Of a stretch of DNA of 64,000 bases, positions 18,983 to 28,037 are shown in pieces (positions within the stretch are counted from its first letter, which is position 1; each line of letters opens with the position of its first letter). The position numbers were made by a program, and so were the translations under genes. The DNA is from Commensalibacter nepenthis. Its GTDB lineage: Bacteria > Pseudomonadota > Alphaproteobacteria > Acetobacterales > Acetobacteraceae. The DNA lies in the NCBI RefSeq assembly GCF_029953305.1, contig NZ_JASBAN010000001.1, positions 248,001 through 312,000 on the forward strand, given 5' to 3'. Below the pieces are notes generated by a model. The model was given only the letters and a program-made list of their open reading frames with translations, had not been told where the DNA came from and made no database searches.

Positions 18983-19762
18983 TTAAGACATAAACATACC
19001 CCCATCAATATTAATCGTCTGCCCCGTCACATAAGCAGACATTGGACCTGCCAAGAATGAAATAACATTCGCAACGTCTTCACCTGTTCCTGCACGACCC
19101 ATCGGGATTTTTGAAACCCATTCAGCCATTAATTCACCTGGCTTGTAATCTCCTAGCATTTTACCCCAATGTTCATCATTATATGCCCACATCTCTGTTT
19201 CGATAATCCCTGGACAAAATGCGTTTACTGTAATGCCTTCTTTGGCGACCTCATGTGCTAGGCTTTGTGTAATTCCCATTACCCCAAACTTACTTGCGGC
19301 ATAATGAGGTGTATAAATAAACCCTTGGCGTGCTTGACCAGAGGCAGTATTAATCAAACGTCCACCTTGACCATGCTTGCGTATTCTTGCAATGGCTTCC
19401 TGACAACATAAAAATACACCCGTCGTATTAACATCTAACACTTTTTTCCATTCTTCCTCGGTTAAATTTTCAACCTTAGCAATGGTAATTACTCCTGCAT
19501 TTTGCACCGAAATATCAACACGTCCAAATTTTTCTTCGGCGAAATCATATAAATGAACAACATCCTTTTTATTCGTCACATCCATTTCAAAGGCAGCTGC
19601 TTGCCCACCATTTGCATTGATTTTATCAGCAACTTCGTGAACTTTCGCTTCATTCGAAGCCACGATTACTTTTGCACCATCTTGCGATAAGCGCTCTGCA
19701 ATGGCTGCGCCAATACCACGACTTGCGCCTGTGATAACAGCTACTTTATTTGTTAGACCCAT
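18983..19762 (-). CDS. SDR-family polyol/sugar dehydrogenase (last gene of the operon)
   Basis: A 259-residue classical short-chain dehydrogenase. The NAD(P)-binding motif TGASRGIG is at residues about 11-18, NAG at about 88-90, and the catalytic pair YAASK is at about 158-162 with Ser earlier in NTASGQ. The family interconverts alcohols and ketones using NAD(P). It is last in a minus-strand operon with a polyol-type permease, a second SDR, an FGGY kinase and a split transketolase, so oxidation of a polyol or ketose intermediate is likely. A GGAG ribosome site lies upstream. The exact substrate cannot be read. Confidence 0.87.
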   Translation of the reverse strand: MGLTNKVAVITGASRGIGAAIAERLSQDGAKVIVASNEAKVHEVADKINANGGQAAAFEMDVTNKKDVVHLYDFAEEKFGRVDISVQNAGVITIAKVENLTEEEWKKVLDVNTTGVFLCCQEAIARIRKHGQGGRLINTASGQARQGFIYTPHYAASKFGVMGITQSLAHEVAKEGITVNAFCPGIIETEMWAYNDEHWGKMLGDYKPGELMAEWVSKIPMGRAGTGEDVANVISFLAGPMSAYVTGQTINIDGGMFMS

Positions 19763-19812
19763 GGGGTTTCTCCTTTAAATATTATTAAAATTATTGATAA
19801 ACTAAGAATGAA

Positions 19813-21096
19813 TTAACTCTTTGCCACTGCTGGCGATGAAACAGGATGATCCACTAGCTTTTTTTTGATAAAGCTACGATGGTCGATATGAACAAAAGCC
19901 ATCACAATAGCCGCAGAGAAATAAAGCATAGCATAAATCCAAATCACACCAACCGCACCAATGGAATGAATGAATAACCCAACAATTCCTGGACCAAAGA
20001 ATGTACTAAGACCCGCAGCAAGCGTTAACACCGACATAGCAGCCCCCTTATTTTCTGGTGCTAACATTGGCATGATTGCATTAATCGGAGTATAAGCCGC
20101 CAAACAAGCCCCATATGCACATGCTGCCAACCAAGTTACAAAATACCCACCGCCCCACGTCGGAATATAGAAAAATAAAAGTGTGGTTAATCCACAACCA
20201 ACACATCCGCCCCATGCAACTGTATTTTTCCATCCCCATTTATCCCCCAAGATTCCCCAAAAATAGTTGGTAATCATATTGGTAATCCATAAAGAGGCAA
20301 GCATCTGTAACCATTGACTTATGGTAAAGCCTAGATTTTGCAGTACGACCGGCAAGAAAATTGGGAAACCATAGCTTGCAAGCGTATTAACAATTCTCAC
20401 ATACCCACAAAGCCCAAGCTTGGGCACTTCAAAAATAATCGTAATACCTTTAATTAGATATAAAATAGATGTTTTTTCGTCAGAATTCTTTCTTTTCTTA
20501 GACTGAATAGCATCTTTATCCACAAATAACGCAATGAACCCGCCCAAACACACAAAGGCTAAAGCACTCCATAACACATGAATTTCGGTCATAAATTGAA
20601 GCGTGAAACTGGAATACATCACACCCAGAACACTCAAACCACATGCATAACATGACCAGAACATTCCCCCTGCTGTTGATAATCTATCCACTGGGGCTTC
20701 ATAAGTGATATATACGAGAAATCCATAAACAAACAAAGGATAGCTGAGCCCTCTAAGCGCATAAGATGGTAACATCACTGCAAAATTATGACTGGGTATA
20801 CCAAATGTTAAAAAGAAAACGGAACCAATGCAGAACATAATCAGCCCTGCAAACATAACGCGCCTGACACCAAACATTTCTGTTAGAACGCCAGAAAGGA
20901 ACGCTGAAAAAGAAGCTGTTAACCCATATACACTAAATAATAATGAGGATTGTTCAATCGATAATCCATTTTTAATCAGATAAGGGGATAACCAACCTTG
21001 TTCTAACCCTTCTCCAGCCATAAAAATCATCACCCCAATATACCCCAACATTAATTTGGGTGAGATGAATACTTTTTCTACAAAATTACGCCACAT
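19813..21096 (-). CDS. MFS permease, polyol-transporter-like
   Basis: A 427-residue major facilitator protein with about twelve transmembrane helices. The start (GYIGVMIFMAGEGLEQGWLS) and the loop motif ALRGLSYPLFVYGF resemble the polyol permease group that includes ribitol and D-arabinitol transporters. It presumably imports the substrate of the operon across the inner membrane with protons. It lies between the two SDR genes (50 bases and about 190 bases), all on the minus strand. The transporter family is clear. The polyol specificity is inference from resemblance and context. Confidence 0.85.
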   Translation of the reverse strand: MWRNFVEKVFISPKLMLGYIGVMIFMAGEGLEQGWLSPYLIKNGLSIEQSSLLFSVYGLTASFSAFLSGVLTEMFGVRRVMFAGLIMFCIGSVFFLTFGIPSHNFAVMLPSYALRGLSYPLFVYGFLVYITYEAPVDRLSTAGGMFWSCYACGLSVLGVMYSSFTLQFMTEIHVLWSALAFVCLGGFIALFVDKDAIQSKKRKNSDEKTSILYLIKGITIIFEVPKLGLCGYVRIVNTLASYGFPIFLPVVLQNLGFTISQWLQMLASLWITNMITNYFWGILGDKWGWKNTVAWGGCVGCGLTTLLFFYIPTWGGGYFVTWLAACAYGACLAAYTPINAIMPMLAPENKGAAMSVLTLAAGLSTFFGPGIVGLFIHSIGAVGVIWIYAMLYFSAAIVMAFVHIDHRSFIKKKLVDHPVSSPAVAKS

Positions 21097-21286
21097 AATT
21101 ATCCCCTATACATCATATAAACATGAAGCAAATTTGTAGTTTCTTCACAAAGAAGGCACAGCTTCCCTTTCAAGAATAGTTTTGCTTTAAAACACATTAT
21201 TCTTGTCCCCTTTTGGATAAAGCTGTTTCTTTTTAAAAAATAAAACCAGCCTTATGAATTTGTTATATTTTTGTTTTAGCGAGCAC

Positions 21287-22051
21287 TTACCAACAGCAAA
21301 ACCCACCATCAACCAGCAAATTAACACCCGTACAAAAGGATGCTGCTTCGGATAATAAGAAAATAGCTGGTCCAGCCATTTCATCGGGTTCTGCAATACG
21401 TTGCATGGGGGTTTCTGAAGCAAATTGTTTCATCTGATCCACCATTTCTGGTCGTATATTCATTGGCGTTGCGGTATAGCCTGGGCTGATCGCATTAACC
21501 CGCACCCCACGCTCTGCCCACTCTACTGCCATACTTTTGGTCATATGGATCACGGCAGCTTTTGCAGAATTATAATGCGCTTGCATTAATCCACGATTAA
21601 CAATGACACCAGACATAGAAGCAATATTTACAATAGAACCACGACCATGTTTTAACATCAATCTTGCCTCAGCTTGGCATGACAAAAATAAACCTTTGAC
21701 ATTAATATCATATAGTCTTTGCCATTGTTCTATCGACATTTCTTCTGCTGGATTAGCGTTGGCAATACCCGCACAATTCACCGCAAGCGATAAATTTCCT
21801 AACTCAGTTTCAACCTGATTAACTGCTTTTTCCAAATCATCAGGATTGGTAACATCGCCCGTTAATCTAATCGATTGACGCCCAAGTTTTTTAACTTGTT
21901 CTGCTGTATCAGCCAAACCTACGCTATTGGGTAAATCAAAGCACCCAACATTCGCCCCAGCTTTGGCAAGGTAAAGCGCGATCTTTTGTCCAATACCGCT
22001 GCCTGCACCTGTTACAAAAGCATTTTGACCAGCAAGAGAAAATAGTTCCAT
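21287..22051 (-). CDS. SDR-family dehydrogenase (polyol dehydrogenase-like)
   Basis: A 254-residue short-chain dehydrogenase with the cofactor motif TGAGSGIG (residues 15-22), NCAG at about 90 and active-site YNSAK at about 161-165 preceded by Ser in NIASMSG. Asp at residue 39 (CFDLPN), after the second beta strand, suggests NAD rather than NADP. The sequence resembles D-arabinitol/threitol and related polyol dehydrogenases, but that subfamily call is tentative. It sits between the FGGY kinase gene (44 bases) and the permease gene, suggesting that it makes the ketose that the kinase phosphorylates. Confidence 0.85.
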   Translation of the reverse strand: MELFSLAGQNAFVTGAGSGIGQKIALYLAKAGANVGCFDLPNSVGLADTAEQVKKLGRQSIRLTGDVTNPDDLEKAVNQVETELGNLSLAVNCAGIANANPAEEMSIEQWQRLYDINVKGLFLSCQAEARLMLKHGRGSIVNIASMSGVIVNRGLMQAHYNSAKAAVIHMTKSMAVEWAERGVRVNAISPGYTATPMNIRPEMVDQMKQFASETPMQRIAEPDEMAGPAIFLLSEAASFCTGVNLLVDGGFCCW

Positions 22052-22095
22052 TTTACAAATCCTTTATCACATCAAACAAAATAATTGGTTTATTT

Positions 22096-23574
22096 TTACG
22101 AATACATACGACGGGATTGGTTCACTGCCCTATGCCAGTTTTGAAAGCCAATATCTGGTTGATCTTGTTTTGAAACAGGCTCAAATAAATCATATGCTTT
22201 GTTTAATTTATCTAAACCTGACTGTGTCCATATTTCTTTGGTCAGCCCTGCCATATACGCAACGCCCAAAGCGGATAACTCTGGTCTTGCCGCTCTAAGA
22301 ACCGAGCATCCCAATATTTTTGCTTGTAGCTGCATTAATCCATCGTGGCTGGTGGGACCCCCATCAACAAACAATTGATAGATTTCACCAACATTACTGC
22401 GTATTGCATTTACAACGTCTGCTACTTGATAAACGATACTTTCAACCGTAGCACTGGCTATTGTTTCTCTGGTCGTACTCAAAGTAAGGTTCGTCATCAA
22501 CCCAACCGCTTTCTCATCCCACCACGGCGCACCCAAGCCACCAAAACCAGGAACCAACGCAACAGAATCACTGTGACCCGCCATTCCCAATTCTACCAAT
22601 TCGGTAACACTTATATTCAAGATACCCGACATCCATCTAAGCGTTGCGCCTAAGGAGCGTATATTACCCTCTGCTGCATAAGCCACCTTGTCCCCAACCA
22701 TCCAACCAATGGTTAGGCATAAACCAGAATGAAGGTCATCTTCTTTATGGATTAAGCCCATAATCGAAGAGCCTGTTCCATATGTTGCTTTAACTTGTCC
22801 TATGTTAAAAGCCTGATGACCAAATAATGCAGAATGACTGTCACCCATCACCGCCCCGACAGGAATCATTAAAGAGCCCAAAGAATTTTTTATGACTTTT
22901 GGAAAAGGACCATTTGATGCAATAATTTTAGGCAAACATGCTTTTGGTACATTAAACAAAGAAAGCAACTCATCGTCCCAATCCACTCGATGTACATTCA
23001 TTAATTGAGTCCGAGACGCATTGCCTGCCTCAATTAAATGCTCACCATAGATTTTAAAAAGCAACCATGAATCAATCGTGCCAAGGCAAAGCTCTCCCTT
23101 TAAAGAGCGTTTGCGATCTTGATCATAATGATCCAATAGCCATTTTGCTTTGAAGGCAGAAAACATTGGGTCTAATGGTAGACCTGTCAATTGTTTTACC
23201 TTTTTTTGCACGCTTTCATCAAAGCATTCTAAAGACAAATCGACTTGACGTTGATCTTGCCAAGAGATCAATGGATGCAAAGGTTTTCCTGTCTGGCGAT
23301 CCCATAAAAGAAAAGATTCCCGCTGAGTACTAATTCCAGCAACAATCACATCAGATACGTCATAAGGCGATTTTAGCTGTTTTAATGTTTTTGATACAGC
23401 TAATCCAACACTCTTCCATATTTCCTCAGCATTTTGTTCCACATGCCCAGGATAAGGATGCGTTTCACCAATTTCCACTTTGTCACAAGCAATAATCTTG
23501 CCTTTATAATCAACGATAACACATTTGGTTGAACTGCTACCTTGATCGATGGCAAGAACTAAAGGATCACCCAT
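22096..23574 (-). CDS. FGGY-family carbohydrate kinase (glycerol kinase-like)
   Basis: A 492-residue FGGY kinase with the N-terminal phosphate loop DQGSSSTKCVIVD, the ADP-site motif YGTGSSIMG and the late signature DGGPTSHDGLMQLQAKILG. It is closest in style to glycerol kinase (for example WQDQR and GGLGAPWW), but its setting with a transketolase and two dehydrogenases argues for a ketose substrate rather than glycerol. It starts 4 bases after the transketolase C-terminal subunit stops, indicating tight co-translation. Family is certain, substrate unknown. Confidence 0.87.
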   Translation of the reverse strand: MGDPLVLAIDQGSSSTKCVIVDYKGKIIACDKVEIGETHPYPGHVEQNAEEIWKSVGLAVSKTLKQLKSPYDVSDVIVAGISTQRESFLLWDRQTGKPLHPLISWQDQRQVDLSLECFDESVQKKVKQLTGLPLDPMFSAFKAKWLLDHYDQDRKRSLKGELCLGTIDSWLLFKIYGEHLIEAGNASRTQLMNVHRVDWDDELLSLFNVPKACLPKIIASNGPFPKVIKNSLGSLMIPVGAVMGDSHSALFGHQAFNIGQVKATYGTGSSIMGLIHKEDDLHSGLCLTIGWMVGDKVAYAAEGNIRSLGATLRWMSGILNISVTELVELGMAGHSDSVALVPGFGGLGAPWWDEKAVGLMTNLTLSTTRETIASATVESIVYQVADVVNAIRSNVGEIYQLFVDGGPTSHDGLMQLQAKILGCSVLRAARPELSALGVAYMAGLTKEIWTQSGLDKLNKAYDLFEPVSKQDQPDIGFQNWHRAVNQSRRMYS

Positions 23575-23578
23575 TATA

Positions 23579-24523
23579 TTACCCCGCTAATTCAGAAGCA
23601 GACTTCACAATATTTTCAACACTTAATCCAAAATAATCTAACAAAAACGAAGCTGACCCTGTTGGTGCAAAATGAGAAACACCTAAAATCCGCATTTTTG
23701 TAGGATGATTTTCAACAACAACTTCGGAAACAGCTGCTCCCAAACCACCTGTTGTCATTGCTTCTTCCATCGTGATAATTCCACGTGTTTCCAAAGCCGC
23801 TGCAATAATTGCTTCTTTATCAATAGGATTGATCGTATGGATATTTAAAACTCTAGCTGAAATGCCCTCTTGTTCCAAAATAACTGCTGCTTCTAAGGCT
23901 CTGGGAACTAAAATGCCCGTCGTCATTAATGTGACGTCATTCCCCTCTTTTAATAACAATGCTTTACCCACTTCAAAAGAAGCAGTTTCTGGCGTTGTTT
24001 TAGGGATTTTAAAACGATTAATACGCATATAAACAGGTTTATTCGCTTGAACAGCCCAATGAATAGCATCTTTGGTTTGCTTTGGATCGGCAGGGTTTAA
24101 CAAGGTAATATCTGTTAATGCTCTGATCCACGAAAAATCTTCAATAGAATGGTGGGTTGGTCCCAATTCACCATAAGATATCCCTGGGCTTTGTGCACAT
24201 AAAATAATTGGATACATATTATATGCTACATCAGCCTTGACTTGTTCCAATGCACGACCACTTAAAAAGGGACCTGCACAACTGACAAACGGAATAAATC
24301 CACTATTCGCCAAACCCGCTGCAACACCAATCATATTTTGTTCAGCAATACCAACATTCACCAAACGATCAGGAAATTCTTTTTTAAACTCATTTAAGTT
24401 TGAAGAACCAACGGAGTCATTACAAACAATAACAATACGCTCATCCTGACGTGCCAGCTCTATTAATGTTTGTGCAAATATTTGACGACAATCAAATGTT
24501 TCTGGTTGAGATAAAGATGTCAT
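23579..24523 (-). CDS. Transketolase, C-terminal subunit (split enzyme)
   Basis: A 314-residue protein equal to the pyrimidine-binding and C-terminal domains of transketolase. The thiamine-diphosphate-activating Glu lies in NVGIAEQNMIGVAAGLA (about residue 60). The C-terminal domain follows from about residue 190. It overlaps the N-terminal subunit gene by 4 bases (ATGA), as expected for two halves of one complex. Split transketolases occur in several sugar pathways, including apulose-4-phosphate transketolase of D-apiose catabolism. They also resemble DXP synthase-type pairs, but the adjoining kinase and dehydrogenases favour a ketol-transfer step. Confidence 0.9.
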   Translation of the reverse strand: MTSLSQPETFDCRQIFAQTLIELARQDERIVIVCNDSVGSSNLNEFKKEFPDRLVNVGIAEQNMIGVAAGLANSGFIPFVSCAGPFLSGRALEQVKADVAYNMYPIILCAQSPGISYGELGPTHHSIEDFSWIRALTDITLLNPADPKQTKDAIHWAVQANKPVYMRINRFKIPKTTPETASFEVGKALLLKEGNDVTLMTTGILVPRALEAAVILEQEGISARVLNIHTINPIDKEAIIAAALETRGIITMEEAMTTGGLGAAVSEVVVENHPTKMRILGVSHFAPTGSASFLLDYFGLSVENIVKSASELAG

Positions 24524-25386
24524 GAGTGTGTTAACTCCTTAATTGCTTGAATATTTTGTTCAGCTGAAGGAACCTTGTGGTGCCATTCCACTCTATTTTC
24601 TATAAAGGAAACCCCTTTTCCTTTGATCGTATTGGCAATAATCGCTTTGGGCTTGCCTGTATCTGGAGCCTCCATCACATTTAATAATTCCGCAAAATTA
24701 TGCCCATCTAACTCATACGTATCCCAACCAAAGGCACGCCATTTATCTGCCAAAGGATCCAGTGAATTGGTTTCCTCTGTGCTTGCGCCTTGTTGTAATC
24801 TGTTTCGATCAATAATCGCCATCAAATTCCCTAATTTACGATGACCACCATACATTGCTGCTTCCCAATTTGACCCTTCTTGTAATTCACCATCCCCTAA
24901 GACAACAAAAGTTCGATATGTTTTTTTAGCCAAAGAAGCACCAACTGCACAGCCAACCCCAATGGGCAATCCATGCCCCAATGGACCTGTATTTGCTTCT
25001 ATTCCTGCCAATTTACGACGATTTGGATGCCCACCCAAAAAAGATAAAGGCTTCATAAATTCGTTTAATTGTTCATGCTTAAAATAACCTGCTTTGGCCA
25101 TCACAGAATATAATGCCGCAGCGCAATGTCCTTTTGATAAAATGAATCTATCCCTATCTGCCCATTGGGGGTCTTGTGATTTATAATTCATTACTCCAAA
25201 AAATAATGAGACTAAAATATCGGTAACAGAAAAATCCCCCCCGATATGCCCCATTTTTGCAGCAGCAATTGTATTGACAATATCAACACGAATTTCAGAA
25301 GCAATTTGACTTAATTTTGCAATTCTTTCTGGATCATCTTTTTGTAAACATTTTTGAATTATAGTCATCAAATAAACCCCAATCAT
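24520..25386 (-). CDS. Transketolase, N-terminal subunit (split enzyme)
   Basis: A 288-residue protein corresponding to the thiamine-diphosphate/magnesium-binding N-terminal domain of transketolase. It has HIGGDFSVTDILVSLFFG near the start, SKGHCAAALY, GPLGHGLPIGVGCA and the cofactor motif GDGELQEGSNWEAA followed by the Asn of DRNRLQ. An earlier start gives MIGVYLMTIIQK; the inner ATG (MTIIQKCLQ) is also possible. It is the first gene of the six-gene operon, so the promoter should lie at 25387-25560, where a 10-base inverted repeat is found. Confidence 0.9.
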   Translation of the reverse strand: MIGVYLMTIIQKCLQKDDPERIAKLSQIASEIRVDIVNTIAAAKMGHIGGDFSVTDILVSLFFGVMNYKSQDPQWADRDRFILSKGHCAAALYSVMAKAGYFKHEQLNEFMKPLSFLGGHPNRRKLAGIEANTGPLGHGLPIGVGCAVGASLAKKTYRTFVVLGDGELQEGSNWEAAMYGGHRKLGNLMAIIDRNRLQQGASTEETNSLDPLADKWRAFGWDTYELDGHNFAELLNVMEAPDTGKPKAIIANTIKGKGVSFIENRVEWHHKVPSAEQNIQAIKELTHS

Positions 25387-25777
25387 AAATCAAATTTTAA
25401 TTATGAATATTTATTCAATGTATGATAATATATTCATAATTAGATATGATCGTGTTTATTAGAATTGGTCAATAAAATAGTAGAATGATAACAGTATTGT
25501 GATAAATCAAAGACTGTCACCAATCTTCAAAAGATTAAAAAAAAACTATATGAAACAATGTCTTATTATATGATATTCATCAATAAAATATGTATGTAAA
25601 TTAAAATATAAAGAAAGACTCTAATTGCGGCCGAATGCAATCCCTGCTTTTTAGTTGTAAATTGCGAAACAGCCGACCATCACGGCATGTTTTAGGCTTC
25701 AAAATGACCCAAAACCTAGAATACCGCCTAATAATAGCTCAGTGTAATTTTTTGAGATTAAACAATAACCATATCGA
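25387..25777. other. Intergenic region with operon promoter area
   Basis: This 391-base gap separates the start of the transketolase operon from the end of the amidase gene. The part next to the operon is very AT-rich and carries the inverted repeat at 25401-25439. Bases 25625-25740 are less AT-rich than the surroundings and do not translate into anything I recognise. No RNA gene was seen. Confidence 0.5.
25401..25439. promoter_or_regulatory. Inverted repeat, candidate operator for the SorC regulator
   Basis: A perfect 10-base inverted repeat (TTATGAATAT at 25401-25410, ATATTCATAA at 25430-25439) lies 14-53 bases upstream of the transketolase start codon. Its position fits an operator or promoter-proximal site. 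Assignment to the SorC-type regulator at 17968 is inference. A long-loop AT palindrome can also arise by chance in DNA of this composition. Confidence 0.4.
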
Positions 25778-27127
25778 TTATTTCATCTGATTACGTTGAA
25801 TAATAGAAGATTTCGCAATATCCTTTTGCTCTAACATCGCCCCTACAGCAAATAATAATTCCTCTTGATGAGGTTTCGCAATTAACTGTAAACCCACTGG
25901 CAATTTCCCATCTCGGTTTAAAGGTACAGATAAAATAGGACAGTGGCTCATGCTTAATGGCTGCGTATAAATTCCTAAATTCACCCGAGCTGATACAGGG
26001 TTGCCATTCACCATAACAACAGGATTATCAATTTGAGGCGCAACAGATCCAACCACTGGAGCAATTAACAAATCATAATCATTAAAAATCCTCGCTAAAT
26101 ATTGTTCAAACCATCGTTGAATTTCTTTAGCTTTTAGATATGTCGAAACAGGTAATAATCCGCCTGCCATTAAACGCTCTCTGGTGGCGGGATCATATTC
26201 TAAGGGTTGTTCACGTAAGGAGGGCAAATGGAGTTTCCCTCCCTCTGAAGCGGTTATGAGAAACGATGCTGCACGTACTTGTTCAATATACTGTAATTCT
26301 ATTTTTTTATTATATCGAAATAAACCAGTAATTTCTTGGATAGAATCTAGAATATCTTGATCGACATCTCTTTCAAACCATCCTCCGATTTGTGCAATTT
26401 TCACAGATGGAATAGATGGAAAAAAAACAGACTCTTCCTTTCCAGCCATTACATTAAAAACAGTTTTTAAATCTTCTATTGTTTGGCAAAAAGGACCAAT
26501 CGTATCAAAGCTCTCTGCAAATGGATAAACCCCTTGCATCGGGATGCTTCCATAAGTGGGGCGAATACCCCATACTCCACAAAGAGAAGCAGGCACACGA
26601 ATAGACCCATTCGTATCTGACCCCAAAGCAAATGGAAATAATCCACCACCAACTGCTGCGGCTGATCCTCCTGATGATCCCCCTGCAAATCTTGAAAAAT
26701 CATGTGGATTATGCGTTATACCATGATGAGCATTATCGGTGACAAACCCATACGCAAATTCATCCATATTGGTCGTGGCAACTGGAATAGCCCCTGCCGC
26801 ACATAAACGACGAATGATTTCAGCATCTTGTTTTGCAGGTTGATTTTTGGACAAAAACTTAGAGCCTGCTGTTGTAACTTCACCTTTAACGTCAAATAGA
26901 TCTTTAACCCCAAACGGCACCCCTGCCAAAGAGCCAATATCCTTACCTTGCGAGATAGAATTATCTATTTCTTTGGCTGATTGTAGCGCACGATTTTGTA
27001 AAACACGTGTCACACTATTAATTGAGGAATCATAGTGAGATATTATCTCTAGATAAGAAGAAATAACTTGTTGTGCAGAATAGTGTCCAGAGCGAATATT
27101 CGTTGTGATTTCTTTGATAATGCTCAC
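25778..27127 (-). CDS. AtzE-like amidase (amidase signature family)
   Basis: A 449-residue amidase-signature enzyme that hydrolyses a C-N bond. The Ser-cis-Ser-Lys triad is visible as Lys in GVKDLFDV (residue about 73), Ser in GGSSGGSAAA and Ser in GSDTNGSIRVPAS. The protein resembles the 1-carboxybiuret hydrolase subunit AtzE. The upstream 53-residue gene resembles its partner AtzG, which supports that match over generic Glu-tRNA amidotransferase A. There are no other cyanuric acid genes nearby, so the true substrate is open. It starts about 10 bases after the AtzG-like gene and is co-transcribed. Confidence 0.82.
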   Translation of the reverse strand: MSIIKEITTNIRSGHYSAQQVISSYLEIISHYDSSINSVTRVLQNRALQSAKEIDNSISQGKDIGSLAGVPFGVKDLFDVKGEVTTAGSKFLSKNQPAKQDAEIIRRLCAAGAIPVATTNMDEFAYGFVTDNAHHGITHNPHDFSRFAGGSSGGSAAAVGGGLFPFALGSDTNGSIRVPASLCGVWGIRPTYGSIPMQGVYPFAESFDTIGPFCQTIEDLKTVFNVMAGKEESVFFPSIPSVKIAQIGGWFERDVDQDILDSIQEITGLFRYNKKIELQYIEQVRAASFLITASEGGKLHLPSLREQPLEYDPATRERLMAGGLLPVSTYLKAKEIQRWFEQYLARIFNDYDLLIAPVVGSVAPQIDNPVVMVNGNPVSARVNLGIYTQPLSMSHCPILSVPLNRDGKLPVGLQLIAKPHQEELLFAVGAMLEQKDIAKSSIIQRNQMK

Positions 27128-27137
27128 AGTCTCGTCC

Positions 27138-27299
27138 TTATTCTTCTATTTCAGGAATATCAAATTGATGAATAAGTTGGCTATATTGATGCAAAAGCTT
27201 GGTATTATTTTGTACACCTTCCCTACATTCATCAGGAATAGTTAAATTAATGCTATCAGAAAGCATCTGAATCATTTGATAAAATCGATCATTACTCAT
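27138..27299 (-). CDS. AtzG-like small partner protein (DUF4089 type)
   Basis: A 53-residue protein starting MSNDRFYQMIQM. The chosen start at 27297-27299 has an AAGGGG ribosome site about 7 bases upstream; an upstream ATG in the same frame has none. The stretch IPDECREGVQNNTKLLHQ followed by a short acidic C terminus matches the small AtzG/DUF4089 proteins that form a heterotetramer with AtzE and are needed for its stability. Position directly before the AtzE-like gene agrees. Confidence 0.72.
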   Translation of the reverse strand: MSNDRFYQMIQMLSDSINLTIPDECREGVQNNTKLLHQYSQLIHQFDIPEIEE

Positions 27300-27583
27300 T
27301 ATTAACCCCTTGCTGAAATCATAGCAACGCACGCCATGCTTTGTTAATCTTAATCTTTTTTAGCAGGCATAAAAGAATTATCTTTATCAAATATTCTTTT
27401 TGCACAGAGATTTGATGATTTTCTAAAATATTTGCTTTACTTTATATTCATTCCCTTATTTTTGATATTAAGCAGTTTTTATATTGTACTACCCAACGCA
27501 CATGCTGTTTATCACCCTTATTTTAAGTAACAACACACAACAAGAAATTAACCAATATTGATAAAGTAAAAATCATTCCATCG

Positions 27584-28033
27584 ATGATATTTCTAAAACT
27601 TTTTAAATACACCTTATCAAAGCGATATATTAATGGGTTCCTCTTTACACATCCCAAGAAATTAGTCGTTAATTTAAAAACTATTGATTGCTTTACTTTT
27701 ATTGACTATATCCTTGCTTTATCACAATCGCGTAACGCAAATGGTTTTATCGAAGATTTAATCAAAATCAGATATATTGACGAAAACTATCAGTTTTTTC
27801 ATCGCAAACATTTCTTTTCGGACTGATATTATATTGTTGCTAAAAATGCCGAAGAAATCACGCAGAAAATCAGTCTCAATAATGTGACTATTTTCAAACG
27901 TCTCAATCAAAATGGCAATCAAGTTTATTTTCGTAACGCGTCTTCATTATAGAAAAATGGTAAAGCCATTAATAGTTCTTTTTTAGAATATATCAAACAT
28001 AAACCTAGAATTATGGTTCTACGCGCTCAATGA
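27584..28033 (+). pseudogene. DUF1460-type protein remnant
   Basis: The first 80 codons read VNLKTIDCFTFIDYILALS and FIEDLIKIRYIDENY, ending HRKHFFSD. This is the beginning of DUF1460 proteins (NlpC/P60-like amidases with the Cys of DC-TF as nucleophile), in which the FSD would be followed by Trp. Here that codon is TGA instead of TGG. The same frame then continues with protein-like sequence (VAKNAEEITQKISLNN, FKRLNQNGNQVYFRNAS), a TAG, and more up to 28033. It is a nonsense-inactivated gene. The likely ancestral role was cell-wall or lipid amide hydrolysis. Confidence 0.7.
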
Positions 28034-28037
28034 TCGC

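Noticed and set aside
25625-25740. Patch less AT-rich than its surroundings between the transketolase operon and the amidase gene
   Set aside because: It may be a remnant, but no translation frame or repeat could be recognised, so no function or origin is claimed.
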